Source: Paraburkholderia sacchari (GTDB lineage Bacteria; Pseudomonadota; Gammaproteobacteria; Burkholderiales; Burkholderiaceae). Taken from it: DNA of 64,000 nucleotides. The translations under genes and the position numbers were made by a program. The stretch covers positions 62,001-126,000 of the forward strand of contig NZ_JTDB02000014.1 in assembly GCF_000785435.2 (NCBI RefSeq), in the 5' to 3' direction. Position 1 is the stretch's first letter; every line of letters starts with the position of its first letter. Below the pieces are notes generated by a model that ran no database searches, was not told the origin of the DNA, and saw only the letters and a list, made by a program, of their open reading frames with translations. Shown piece after piece: positions 35,208 to 44,518 of this stretch.

Positions 35208-35880
35208 GATCATGCACCTGAGTCAGATCCGCCGCGTGCAGCATCGCTTCGATCAACACCTGCGGCGGCTGCGCGCCGCTCAACGCATAGCGGCCGTCGA
35301 ACACGAAATAAGGCACGCCATCGACGCGGTTCAACTCGCCGCGCGCACGCGGCGCCGATGCCGAAGCCGCATCGTCCACGCCGCACGCGCGCGCGATGCG
35401 CGAGAGCGTGGCCGCATCGCCAATGTCCTCGCCATCGATGAAATATGCGGTAAAGAGACGTTCTACGAGCTCAGCTTGCATACCGCGATCACGCTCGCCG
35501 TCCGATCCGGTTGTGCGCGCAACCAGCGCATGAGCCGCCGCCGTGTTCGGCAACACGCGGATGCGTTCGAACGCGAGCTCGACGCCCGCAGCGCGCGCGG
35601 CTTCCCGCACCTGCGCACGCCGCTGCGCAACGGCCTGCGCGCTGCCTAGGCGCGCCAGATAGAACGCTTCATAAGGCAGGCCGCCCACCGGCGTATGCGG
35701 CAGCAGTTCGACCGAGTGCCACGCGACTTGCACGCTCACGTGCGGCCAGCGCGCTTCGAGCGCCGCAATCGCGGCTTCGAGATTGCGCTTGCCGATCAGG
35801 CACCACGGGCAAACGAAGTCGAAATAAAAATCGACGTGCAGCACGCGGTTGGGCGACACAGGAGAAAGCGGTTGATTCAT
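35197..35880 (-). CDS. DsbA-family FrnE-like oxidoreductase
   Basis: A 227-residue thioredoxin-fold protein of the FrnE/2-hydroxychromene-isomerase-like DsbA group. The active site CPWC appears in FDFVCPWCLIG near residues 25-35, and the cis-proline loop is GVPYFVFDGRYALSGAQP. There is no signal peptide, so it acts in the cytoplasm. ATG 35880 follows AGGAGAAAGCGG; the longer frame is out-of-register extension. It sits between an MFS gene and the Rieske gene in one operon. Confidence 0.87.
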   Translation of the reverse strand: MNQPLSPVSPNRVLHVDFYFDFVCPWCLIGKRNLEAAIAALEARWPHVSVQVAWHSVELLPHTPVGGLPYEAFYLARLGSAQAVAQRRAQVREAARAAGVELAFERIRVLPNTAAAHALVARTTGSDGERDRGMQAELVERLFTAYFIDGEDIGDAATLSRIARACGVDDAASASAPRARGELNRVDGVPYFVFDGRYALSGAQPPQVLIEAMLHAADLTQVHDHEA

Positions 35881-35902
35881 CGATACAGGTTCCACAGCAG
35901 GA

Positions 35903-37255
35903 TCATTGAGGCGCGGACGCCGGATGGCGGCTGCGCACGGCTTGCAGTCCCGCGCCATAGCGGCGCTTGCCGAGCACGAACGCGAAGGCCGCCACCAGCG
36001 CCACGAGCGGCGCGGCCTGCAATGCGCCGAGCAAGCCGATGCGGTCCGCGATAAAGCCGACGACGAGCGGCCCCGGCGCAAGCCCGACCAGGTTATTCAC
36101 GAGCGTGAGCGTGGCGAACGCGGGCGAATGGATCGACTCGTGGGTGAGATTGGCGACCATCGCGCCGGCCGGCCCCGAGGTGCCGGCTACCACGAAGATG
36201 CCCGCGCCGAGCAAGACCAGTTGCAGCGGGCCCGGACTCATGTGAAAGCCGCCGCCGAGCAGCGCGAACGACAGCAGCGAAAACGCGATCGCCATCGTCC
36301 ACTTGCGCCCGGGCGCGTGCCGGCTGACGCGGTCGGTGACGACGCCGCACACGATCATGCCGGTCCCGCCGAGCAGCACGAACACGGCAGCCGCCACCGC
36401 CGCGCGGTCGGGCGGCAGGCCGTAGTAGCGGTTCAGGAAGCTCGGCAGCCACGCGATCACGGCGCCCATGATGAAAAGCTGCAGGGCGCTGCCGAGATAG
36501 GCGCAATTCACCGAGACCGTGGAGAAGAGGCCCGCGAGCACGCTGCGCAGGCTTGGCCGCCCGGCTTTCCTGGCTTCGTGCGCCGCGCCCTGAACGGGCA
36601 CCTGCGCGCCGCGGTTGCGCGCGATGCGCGCTTCGGTAACGACAAGGCGAAACGCGAGCACCAGCACGAAGCCAAAGCCCGCCATCATGCCGAACGCGGC
36701 GCGCCAGCCCAGATGCACCGCGAGCACGCCGCCCGCCGCCATGCCCAGCACCGAGCCGAACGCGCCGCCGGCCATGAACGCGCCGGTGAGCGTGGAGCGC
36801 AGGCGCGCCGGAAAGATGCTGATGATCAGCGCAACGCCAACGCTCCCATACGCCGCCTCGCCCACGCCCACGAACGCGCGCGCCAGAAGCATCTGCCCAT
36901 AGCTGGCCGCGGCGGCGCAGCCGAGCGTGGCGAGGCTCCACAGCGCCGCCATCAGCACGATGCTCCGCACCCGGCCCCAGCGGTCGGCGACCACCGAGAG
37001 CGGAAACGTCAGCACGCCCACCATCAGCGCGACGATACTGCTCAACGAGCCCAGACGCGTATCGGAGAGCCCCCATGTGGCCTTCAGGAGCGGAAAGACC
37101 GCGTTGAGCACCTGGCGCGACATATAGTCGGACAGCAGCAGCGCGAAGGTCAGCGCGAACACGACCCACGCATAGGCGCGCGGGGATGAATCGGCGGCGT
37201 CTTGCGCGGGCAGGCCGGCCTCGATGGGATGCGTATGCAACGTTGTCTCCTGCAA
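35903..37255 (-). CDS. MFS transporter (second of two paralogues)
   Basis: A 450-residue major-facilitator protein with 12 membrane segments. It shares long near-identical stretches with the MFS at 25538-26845 (for example MSRQVLNAVFPLLKA and VGVGEAAYGSVG), so it arose by duplication. It is placed 22 bases upstream of the DsbA-like gene and 25 bases after the USP-hemerythrin gene in a four-gene minus-strand operon. The substrate is unknown, presumably related to that of its paralogue. Confidence 0.88.
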   Translation of the reverse strand: MQETTLHTHPIEAGLPAQDAADSSPRAYAWVVFALTFALLLSDYMSRQVLNAVFPLLKATWGLSDTRLGSLSSIVALMVGVLTFPLSVVADRWGRVRSIVLMAALWSLATLGCAAAASYGQMLLARAFVGVGEAAYGSVGVALIISIFPARLRSTLTGAFMAGGAFGSVLGMAAGGVLAVHLGWRAAFGMMAGFGFVLVLAFRLVVTEARIARNRGAQVPVQGAAHEARKAGRPSLRSVLAGLFSTVSVNCAYLGSALQLFIMGAVIAWLPSFLNRYYGLPPDRAAVAAAVFVLLGGTGMIVCGVVTDRVSRHAPGRKWTMAIAFSLLSFALLGGGFHMSPGPLQLVLLGAGIFVVAGTSGPAGAMVANLTHESIHSPAFATLTLVNNLVGLAPGPLVVGFIADRIGLLGALQAAPLVALVAAFAFVLGKRRYGAGLQAVRSRHPASAPQ

Positions 37256-37280
37256 TATTTGCTTTTTCTGTCGCTGCGGC

Positions 37281-38165
37281 TTATGGCGTGCCGCTAGTGA
37301 CTTCTATGCCACCGAGGCCGAAGGCCGCCTCCAGATCGCGCCAGTCGTCTTCGCGCAGATAGCGCTGCGCGGCCGGCACGATCACGCCTTCCTTGCGGCC
37401 GAAGTATTCCCAGACGAACTGGGCATAGCCGCTCAGAGCATCTTCGACGTTCGCGGCCCCGGCGGCAACGGCGCGCTCGAGCTCCGCGAACAGCGCCGCG
37501 CCGCGCTGATGCTGCCGCTCGAGTTCGCCAAGCTCGGCGTCGACCACGCTCGTACGGCCGCTCAGCAGCGAAGAAAGCCGGCACGCATCGCCGGAGCCCA
37601 AGCGCGGGATCCGCAAGGCGTCGAGCCCGCGAGGGTCCATGTCGGGACGGGCCAGCCCAATATGGGCCAGCCCGGAATGGGCCAACCGCTCGCACAACGC
37701 GGCGGCTGTGGCGCGATGGAGGCGATAGAGCGCCGCCACCACGCGCACCGCCGCCGGAGCGCGCCGCACGACGCAATGGAGCACCGGCACGTCCGACGCG
37801 GCGGTGGCCTGCGACGCCACGCAAACGAGATCGCAGCCCCGCGCGCTCGCGGTGCTCGCAAGCTGCGCGGCGGGACTGGCCATGCGCATCGACTCGCAGG
37901 GCACGCCCAGCGCACGCGCGGCCGCCTCGGCCTTCACGATGACCATCTCCCGCACGCAGTCGTCGAATCGACGCCCGGCCGCCGGACGCCCGGTCGCTGC
38001 GCACTCCACCGCGTGCGCGCCGTCCTGCTGCGCGAGCGCCAGCGAATCCGCCCGGTAAGCGAACGTGATGCGCGCGCCCACCGAGCGCGCCAGCGCAACC
38101 GCCTGGGCCACCGTGTCGATGCCGGCATCGGAATCGTCCACGGGAACAAGAAAATGACGATACAT
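37281..38165 (-). CDS. Universal stress protein fused to a degenerate hemerythrin-like domain
   Basis: A 294-residue protein. Residues ~1-145 are a UspA fold (start MYRHFLVPVDDSDAG). Residues ~160-280 form a helical hemerythrin-like HHE bundle (RQHQRGAALFAELE, YFGRKEGVIVPAAQRYL). In the last helix the usual metal-ligand histidine before the K-E-x-V-I-x-P pattern appears to be replaced, and the Usp glycine motif for ATP (usually GSHG) reads ASQA. The protein may thus be a sensor or scaffold and not an oxygen carrier. ATG 38165 starts the Usp fold. It is divergent from the second MalT-like regulator. Confidence 0.75.
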   Translation of the reverse strand: MYRHFLVPVDDSDAGIDTVAQAVALARSVGARITFAYRADSLALAQQDGAHAVECAATGRPAAGRRFDDCVREMVIVKAEAAARALGVPCESMRMASPAAQLASTASARGCDLVCVASQATAASDVPVLHCVVRRAPAAVRVVAALYRLHRATAAALCERLAHSGLAHIGLARPDMDPRGLDALRIPRLGSGDACRLSSLLSGRTSVVDAELGELERQHQRGAALFAELERAVAAGAANVEDALSGYAQFVWEYFGRKEGVIVPAAQRYLREDDWRDLEAAFGLGGIEVTSGTP

Positions 38166-38412
38166 GGGCTTCCACTCACACAAATCCAGCGGGCGCGGCG
38201 GGCGGGGCCAACCCAGGCCGCGCCGCTCCCGTCATGAAAACGATGATAGTGGCGCGGCGCGCAAGCGCCCCCCTCGGAGCGGAGGGGCTGGCAAGACACG
38301 GGCGCGCGCGAGGGGGCGCAAGGAGGGGCGAAGCGCAGAGCTAAACACACGAGGGCGCACACGAGGGCGCAAGAGGGGCTTGACGCAGCCCGCCTGTCCA
38401 GCCGATGCTTTC

Positions 38413-41244
38413 ATGTCGCACCTATGTCGCACCCCCGCGCCGGCCAGCCCGCAAAAGCTGCCCGGGCGATTCGACCCCGCCTGCCAGATGCCCTCCTCCG
38501 TGTCCCCGTCCGCGCCGCCTTCCATGTCCTCGCCATCCTCGAGCACCCCGGACGCCGGGCGCGCCGCCAGCGAGTTCGTCCTGAAGACCGTCGCGCCGCG
38601 CGAGCCCGCGCACCTGTTCACGCGCGCGCGGCTGGGCGCAGCTAACGCGGGCTTGCGCGAGTGCCAGGCCGTGCTCGTGCAGGCACCCGCGGGGTTCGGC
38701 AAGACCTCGCTGCTGGCGCTCTGGCGGCGCGAATACCTGTCCCAGGGCACCGCCGTCGCCTGGTTTTCCGCCGATGAGCGCGACGAGGCGCAGCGTCTCG
38801 TGCCCGGGCTCGTGCAGGCGGTGCGCACGGCCTGCGCACGCCCGGCTTTCGCGCGCCATCTGACCGAAGGCGCAGCGGGCGCCGCTCACGAGCTGGAAGG
38901 CGTGACGGCCTGGCTCGCGGAAGTCGCGCAGCTCTCGTTCGAGCTGGTGCTGATCGTCGACGAAGCGGAACGGCTGCCCGCCTCCGGCGTGCGCGCGCTC
39001 GTCTACATCCTGCATAACGCGCCGCCGAACCTGCGCATTGCGGTGGCGGCGCGGCACGGCCTGGACGCGCCGCTCGCCGATCTGCTCGCCTACGGCCAGT
39101 GCGCGCGCGTGGACGCCGACGCGCTGCGCCTGCGCATCGACGAAACCATCGCGCTCGCGGCCGCGCGCTTCGGCGAGCGCATGGACGCCGACGCCGGCGC
39201 GCGGCTCTTCGAACTTTGCGAAGGCTGGCCGCTGGGCCTGCAACTGGCGCTGGCCGCGATGGAGCGCGCGAGCGACCCGCGCCAGATCGTCGAGCCGCTC
39301 GAGGGCGCGTCCGGCGAGCTGCGCGAGCGCCTGCTGCACGCGCTGATCGCCCGGCTCGCGCCCGCCGATGTGGACTTTCTCACGCGCATCAGCGTGGTCG
39401 ACACGCTCCATCCGGCGCTCTGCGCCGCGCTGACCGGCGATCCGGAAGCGGCTGGGCAACTCGCGCGGCTCGCACGCGACACGCCGATGTTCACGGCCGC
39501 GGACGGCAATGAATGGCTCCAGCTTCACGCGCTCGTGCGCGACGTGCTGCGCGCGCGGCTCGCGCAATGGCCTGCGCCGGAGCAAACGGAATTGCACGCG
39601 CGCGCGGCCGCCTGGCTCGCGGCGCAAGGTATGGCGGAGCCAGCCGCGCGCCATGCGCATGCGGCGGGGCAGCACCAGCTGGCGTTCGAACTCGCCGAGC
39701 GCAGCCTGCTCGACGCGGTGCGCCAGGGCCATCTGCCCGCCATGCTGAAGTGGCTCGAACTGCTGCCCGAGGCGGAACTCGAAGCACGTCCGCGCCTGCG
39801 TCTTGCGGCTGCCTGGGCGCTCGCGCTCGGCGAGCGCCATTCCGAGGCCGCGCGGCAGATCGAACGCGTGCTCGCGGGTCCGAACGCCGCCAACGACGCC
39901 GAACTGCGCTACGAATGCGCGTTGATCCAGAGCGCCGCCGCCGTATTCGCCGACGACATCGACCGCTGCGTCGCCCTGTTCGAGCCGTGGGTGGACGCCG
40001 CGCCCAGCACGCGTCCGTGGCTCGCACAGGTGCACGCGAACCGGCTGGGCATGCGGGCGCTCGCGCTGGGCGAGCCCGCCCAGGCGCGGCAGTTCCAGCA
40101 GCGCGTGCCGGCGCAGGCGCCAGGCCAGACGCAAAACCCCGCTCAGCCAGGCTACGTCGCGCGCTGGGGCGCATTCGTGGTCGGCTTCAGCTACTTCCAC
40201 GAGGGCCAGCTTCAGCTGGCCGAAACCGTGCTGATGCCGGCGCTCGCCAGCGCCGACGCGGATCTGGGCCGCCGCCATCCGCTCAGCTGCATGCTGGCCG
40301 CGCTCTGCGCGACGCTCGCCTACGAAGCCGACCGGATCGACGAAGCCGCCGCGCTGCTGGCCAACCGGCTCGACGTGCTGGAGCGCAGCGGCACGCCGGA
40401 CACCGTGATGCTCGCCTGGCGCACCGCGGCGCGCGTGGCGGTGGCGCGCGGCGCCGAACACCGCGCGCTCGACCTGCTCGAATCGCTGCATGCGCTCGGC
40501 GTGACGCGACGGCTGCCGCGCCTGTCGATGGCGAGCCTCGCCGAGCAAGTGCGCATGCACGCGAACTGCTACCGCGTGCAGACTTGCGAAGCGCTCGTGC
40601 AGCGCATCGACGAACTTGCGCTCGAAGACGCCACAGCGCAACGGCCGCTCTGGCGGCGTCACATCCTGCTGATGCAGGCGCACGCCCACGCGAGCGCCGC
40701 CATCGCCGCGCGCCGCTGGCAGCAGGCGCTCGACGCGCTCGGCCAAGCCGCGCAGCTTGCCGACACCATGAAGCGCCGCTGCGAAAGCATCGAAATCATG
40801 GCGCTGCGCGCCTACGTGCTGGAGCAAACGGGCGCGGACGGCCGCGCGCTGCTGCTCGAAGCCGTGGACCTCGCGCACACCTTCCATCTCTCCCGCACGC
40901 TTTCCGATCTGCACCCGGCCGTGGCCGACTGGGCCCGGCGCACGCTCGAAACATCGCCCGGCGCGCCGGCGCGCAATCCGAACCCGATTACGGCGCCCCG
41001 CGTGATCCGCGCCGCGCCGCAAACGCGTGCGGTCTCGGGCGTCATCCTCACCCCCAAGGAGCGCGAAATCCTCGAATTGCTCGCCCGCGCGCTCTCGAAC
41101 AAGGAAATCGCGCTTGCGTTGGGCGTGGGCGAAGTCACCGTGAAGTGGCATCTGAAGAATCTGTTCGGCAAGCTCGACGCGAGCTCGCGCAAGCACGCCG
41201 TGCGCCGCGCGCTCATGCTCGGGCTGCTCGAAGCGGCGGACTAG
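38413..41244 (+). CDS. MalT-like (LAL) LuxR-family ATP-dependent regulator, second copy
   Basis: About 943 residues from ATG 38413. Starts at 38488 and 38524 are also possible; 38524 gives exactly 906 residues, the length of its paralogue at 30867. Walker A is APAGFGKTSLL, Walker B LVLIVDEAER, then a long helical sensor and a C-terminal LuxR HTH (LTPKEREILELLARA, LSNKEIALALGVGEVTVKWH). The two regulators align throughout. It is divergent from the USP/MFS/DsbA/Rieske operon and is its likely activator. No ribosome site clearly decides the start. Confidence 0.87.
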   Translation: MSHLCRTPAPASPQKLPGRFDPACQMPSSVSPSAPPSMSSPSSSTPDAGRAASEFVLKTVAPREPAHLFTRARLGAANAGLRECQAVLVQAPAGFGKTSLLALWRREYLSQGTAVAWFSADERDEAQRLVPGLVQAVRTACARPAFARHLTEGAAGAAHELEGVTAWLAEVAQLSFELVLIVDEAERLPASGVRALVYILHNAPPNLRIAVAARHGLDAPLADLLAYGQCARVDADALRLRIDETIALAAARFGERMDADAGARLFELCEGWPLGLQLALAAMERASDPRQIVEPLEGASGELRERLLHALIARLAPADVDFLTRISVVDTLHPALCAALTGDPEAAGQLARLARDTPMFTAADGNEWLQLHALVRDVLRARLAQWPAPEQTELHARAAAWLAAQGMAEPAARHAHAAGQHQLAFELAERSLLDAVRQGHLPAMLKWLELLPEAELEARPRLRLAAAWALALGERHSEAARQIERVLAGPNAANDAELRYECALIQSAAAVFADDIDRCVALFEPWVDAAPSTRPWLAQVHANRLGMRALALGEPAQARQFQQRVPAQAPGQTQNPAQPGYVARWGAFVVGFSYFHEGQLQLAETVLMPALASADADLGRRHPLSCMLAALCATLAYEADRIDEAAALLANRLDVLERSGTPDTVMLAWRTAARVAVARGAEHRALDLLESLHALGVTRRLPRLSMASLAEQVRMHANCYRVQTCEALVQRIDELALEDATAQRPLWRRHILLMQAHAHASAAIAARRWQQALDALGQAAQLADTMKRRCESIEIMALRAYVLEQTGADGRALLLEAVDLAHTFHLSRTLSDLHPAVADWARRTLETSPGAPARNPNPITAPRVIRAAPQTRAVSGVILTPKEREILELLARALSNKEIALALGVGEVTVKWHLKNLFGKLDASSRKHAVRRALMLGLLEAAD

Positions 41245-41503
41245 CGGGCGGCGTGCAAGTTGCGCATGGCATAATCACGCGGTTTTCCATCGCGGCTTCC
41301 CCTGCTGTTTCCCCTTGTTTCCTCTCCGCCTGAGCCGCCCGCAACCGAGATTGCAACCCGATTGCAGCCGATCGCACCCGCCTTCGCGGCTTCATGCAGC
41401 GACATGTGCAACAACGGAAGCATCGCCGCGCGTCTGCGCGCGGCTGCCCACAGCATCGGCATGCCGCTCTATCTGTACACGTAGTTACCTTCAGGACTCC
41501 ATC

Positions 41504-41881
41504 ATGCTGAAACTCGGCACGCATCCTGGTTCATTACGCCTCGCAGCAGGCGCGCTCGCACTCGCCGGCGCGCAACTGGCCTGGGCGCACGCGCATCCGA
41601 CCCATCAGCGGCCACCCGCAGGCTCGACCGTGACGACGGCGCAAAACACCGTCGTGATCGACTTTGACGATGCGCTCGAACCGGCCTTCAGCTCGATCGA
41701 CGTCACCGATGCTGCAGGCAAGTCGGTTATCCACGGCAAGGCCGCCGTCGATCCGGCCAACGGCAAGCGCATGTCGGTGGCGCTCGACGCGCTCGCTGCG
41801 GGCAAATACACGGTCAAGTGGGTCGCCGTGGCCGCCGACGGCCACCGCACCACCGGCCATTACAGCTTCACGGTGAAGTAA
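41504..41881 (+). CDS. copC: CopC-like periplasmic copper-binding protein
   Basis: A 125-residue CopC-domain protein with a signal peptide ending at QLAWA. The mature protein begins AHAHPTHQ, giving the N-terminal copper-site histidine, and DGHRTTGHYSF near the C terminus supplies the conserved histidine pair. It lacks the methionine-rich Cu(I) loop of plasmid CopC, so it probably has a Cu(II) site only. No copD or copA gene is next to it. ATG 41504 begins the signal peptide. Confidence 0.85.
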   Translation: MLKLGTHPGSLRLAAGALALAGAQLAWAHAHPTHQRPPAGSTVTTAQNTVVIDFDDALEPAFSSIDVTDAAGKSVIHGKAAVDPANGKRMSVALDALAAGKYTVKWVAVAADGHRTTGHYSFTVK

Positions 41882-42033
41882 CGCACGCACTCAAGACACG
41901 AAAGTAAGGCGCAAACGTAGCGCCCAGAACGCGGGTATTCGCGCCCCGCTGGATAATGGCGCGACTACCCGCTGCCGCAGCCCCGCACGGCACTTCGGGT
42001 TCCTTGTATCTGACAGTGCAACAGGGAGCGCCC

Positions 42034-42417
42034 ATGACCCCATCGGAACAAATCGACGCATTGATCGCCGGCATCACGGACTGGCGCGGTGCGACCTTCG
42101 CCGCCGTGCGCCGCGCCATTCTCGAAGCGGACAAGGACATCGTCGAGGAATGGAAGTGGATGGGCAGCCCGGTGTGGTCGCGCGACGGCATCATCGCCGT
42201 CGCCAATGCGCATAAGGGCAAGGTGAAGCTCACGTTCCAGTACGGCGCGAGCTTGCCCGACCCCAAAAAGCTGTTCAACGCGGGGCTCGATGGCAACCAG
42301 CGGCGCGCGATCGACTTCTTCGAAGGCGACAAGGTCGATGCGCGCGCATTGAAAGCGCTTATTCGCGCGGCAATCGAATTTAATCAAATCAAGAAGACGA
42401 AGAAGAAGACCGGCTAG
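42034..42417 (+). CDS. DUF1801 (YdhG-like) protein
   Basis: A 127-residue cytoplasmic protein of the DUF1801 family, with the family pattern EEWKWMGSPVWSRDGIIA around residues 38-55 and a lysine-rich tail. The function of the family is unknown; its fold is also seen in YdhG/frataxin-like proteins. The ATG at 42034 follows AGGGAG. The next gene, a POT transporter, starts 59 bases downstream and may be co-transcribed. Confidence 0.85.
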   Translation: MTPSEQIDALIAGITDWRGATFAAVRRAILEADKDIVEEWKWMGSPVWSRDGIIAVANAHKGKVKLTFQYGASLPDPKKLFNAGLDGNQRRAIDFFEGDKVDARALKALIRAAIEFNQIKKTKKKTG

Positions 42418-42476
42418 TGGTTTCCACGGAAAACCAGCCGTGTCTTCACCACCTTCGCGACAAAACTGAGGTCACA

Positions 42477-43976
42477 ATGAGTTCATCGATTTCCAGGACG
42501 AAATCGTTTTCGACAGTGTTTCTGATCGAGATGTGGGAGCGCTTCGGCTATTACGGCATGGCCGCGCTGCTCGTTCTTTTCATGGTCCAGCGGGTCGGCT
42601 TCTCCGAAGAGCATGCGACCCTCACCTGGGGCGCCTTTACCGCGCTCGTGTACGCCTCGCCCGCGATCGGCGGCTGGATTGGCGACCGCGTGCTGGGCGC
42701 GCGGCGCTCGATGGTGCTCGGCGCCATCATCCTGCTCGCGGGCTATTTCATGCTGGCGATGCCCGACGACCGGCTCACGCACCTGTACGCTTCGCTCGGC
42801 GTGATCGTGGTGGGCAACGGCCTCTTCAAGTCGAACGCCGCCAACCTCGTGCGCCGCATCTACGAAGGCGACGAATCGGGCATCGACGCCGCGTTCACGA
42901 TCTATTACATGGCGGTCAATATCGGCTCGACGTTCTCGATGCTGCTCACGCCGTGGATCAAGGACCATTGGGGCTGGCATGCCGCGTTCGCCGTCTGCTG
43001 CGGCGGCATGGCGCTCGGCATCCTCAACTTCTTCCTGATGCAGCGCACGCTCGCGAAGATCGGCTCCGCGCCCGACAACGAGCCCGTGCAATGGAAGCGC
43101 CTCGCCTGCGTGATTGCCGGCGGCATCGCGCTAGGCGCGGCCACGCTCGTCGTGCTCAGGGACAAGCAGCTCGCCGTGGCGTGCGTTTATACCGCGGCCG
43201 CGGCCATTCTCGCGATCTTCGCGTGGATGCTCGTTCGCTGCGAACGCCACGAGCGCGCGGGCCTTGCCGCTGCGCTGATCCTCACGCTGCAGGTGATTCT
43301 GTTCTTCATCTTCTACCAGCAGATGTCGACCTCGCTCACGCTGTTCGCCGTGCACAACGTCGACCCCGCGTTCAACCTGTTCGGCACCGCGCTCTTTAGC
43401 TGGAGCGCAGCGCAATTCCAGGCGCTCAACCCCATCTGGATCATGGTGCTGAGCCCGATTCTCGCGGCGATCTACTCGGGCCTCGCGCGCCGCGGCGGCG
43501 ACGTGCCGGTTGCGGCCAAGTATGCGCTCGGCTTTGTCGTGGTGGCGGCGGGCTTCTTCGTGTTCGCGGCGAGTGGGCGTTATGCCGTGGACGGCCGTGT
43601 TTCTTCGTGGTTCATGGTGGCGGGTTATGGACTTTACTCGCTTGGCGAGTTGCTCGTGAGCGGCCTGGGTCTTGCGATGATCGCGCGCTATGTGCCCGCG
43701 CGCATGAGTGGTTTTATGATGGGCGCTTACTTCGTGGCTACGGGTGTGTCGCAATATCTCGGCAGTGTGGTCGCTACCTATGCAAAGATGCCTGAAGGCA
43801 CGCTCTCGCCGATTGAATCGTTACCGCTTTATCAGAATCTGTTTAATGGCCTTGGTTGGGTTGCGGCGGGTGGTGCGTTGCTCGCCATTCTGTTGCTGCC
43901 GCTGATGGGAAGGCTCTCGCGAGCGCATCAGGTGGGCAGTGAGCAGGCTGAGGGGCAGCTTGCGGCGACTGAATGA
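42477..43976 (+). CDS. POT-family proton-coupled di/tripeptide transporter
   Basis: A 499-residue MFS/POT protein with about 14 membrane segments and the family signature EMWERFGYYGMAALLVLF in helix 1, which contains the ExxERF motif for proton coupling. It imports di- and tripeptides, like DtpA and its relatives. The start follows TGAGG. The downstream region to 44046 is short and holds no gene. Confidence 0.93.
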   Translation: MSSSISRTKSFSTVFLIEMWERFGYYGMAALLVLFMVQRVGFSEEHATLTWGAFTALVYASPAIGGWIGDRVLGARRSMVLGAIILLAGYFMLAMPDDRLTHLYASLGVIVVGNGLFKSNAANLVRRIYEGDESGIDAAFTIYYMAVNIGSTFSMLLTPWIKDHWGWHAAFAVCCGGMALGILNFFLMQRTLAKIGSAPDNEPVQWKRLACVIAGGIALGAATLVVLRDKQLAVACVYTAAAAILAIFAWMLVRCERHERAGLAAALILTLQVILFFIFYQQMSTSLTLFAVHNVDPAFNLFGTALFSWSAAQFQALNPIWIMVLSPILAAIYSGLARRGGDVPVAAKYALGFVVVAAGFFVFAASGRYAVDGRVSSWFMVAGYGLYSLGELLVSGLGLAMIARYVPARMSGFMMGAYFVATGVSQYLGSVVATYAKMPEGTLSPIESLPLYQNLFNGLGWVAAGGALLAILLLPLMGRLSRAHQVGSEQAEGQLAATE

Positions 43977-44046
43977 GGGGGTGGTTCAGGTAGTCGGCAA
44001 AGCGATTGCAACCCGTAGCCATGCGGGCCGCGCATGCTGCTTGTTA

Positions 44047-44334
44047 TCAGGCATCGACGGACATCGACTGTTGTGAGGCAACGAGCTTTGGCGGTGGATT
44101 GCATTTGCAAATGCAAAGATCATCGCTCAAGGCGGCATGCCGGCCATCCGGTGCGGTCATCACCTGACGTGGGCCGTCGCATTTGATCTTGCCGGTTGTA
44201 TTGCATGCGGGGCATTGCGCGTCGCCGCCCTCGTGGGCGACGACGCGGCCGAAGAACTGGATCGTTGAAGGCGCGGCGACTACCGTGCCGCTTGCGGTGG
44301 TTTTGTCGGCGTTGAGGATCAAATAGCGTTGCAT
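44047..44334 (-). CDS. PAAR-domain protein (type VI secretion spike tip)
   Basis: A 95-residue protein with the start MQRYLILNADKTT typical of stand-alone PAAR proteins. A conserved CPACNTTGKIKCDGPR segment follows, then cysteine pairs (CICKC) that can bind zinc at the tip. PAAR proteins sharpen the VgrG spike and carry effectors. No other T6SS gene is in the window. The gene lies downstream of a membrane-protein gene on the same strand, in a pocket of lower GC. Confidence 0.85.
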   Translation of the reverse strand: MQRYLILNADKTTASGTVVAAPSTIQFFGRVVAHEGGDAQCPACNTTGKIKCDGPRQVMTAPDGRHAALSDDLCICKCNPPPKLVASQQSMSVDA

Positions 44335-44518
44335 GGATCAGAGAGCATTGCGAAATTCCGAACGTGATGTGTGGCGAACGGCGAGCAGGTGGTCCAGTGT
44401 ATCGACTGGCATATGGACCTTGATACCTCGTTTGTGCTTAAGCCCGTCGTAGCCCTCAAGCGGATTGCAGTTCGCATTCTTTCATGCCGCCAGGTCACGC
44501 CAAAGTGCCAAACACACT

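Noticed and set aside
38422..41196. 924-codon minus-strand open frame
   Set aside because: It is a mirror of the second MalT-like regulator; no recognisable domain.
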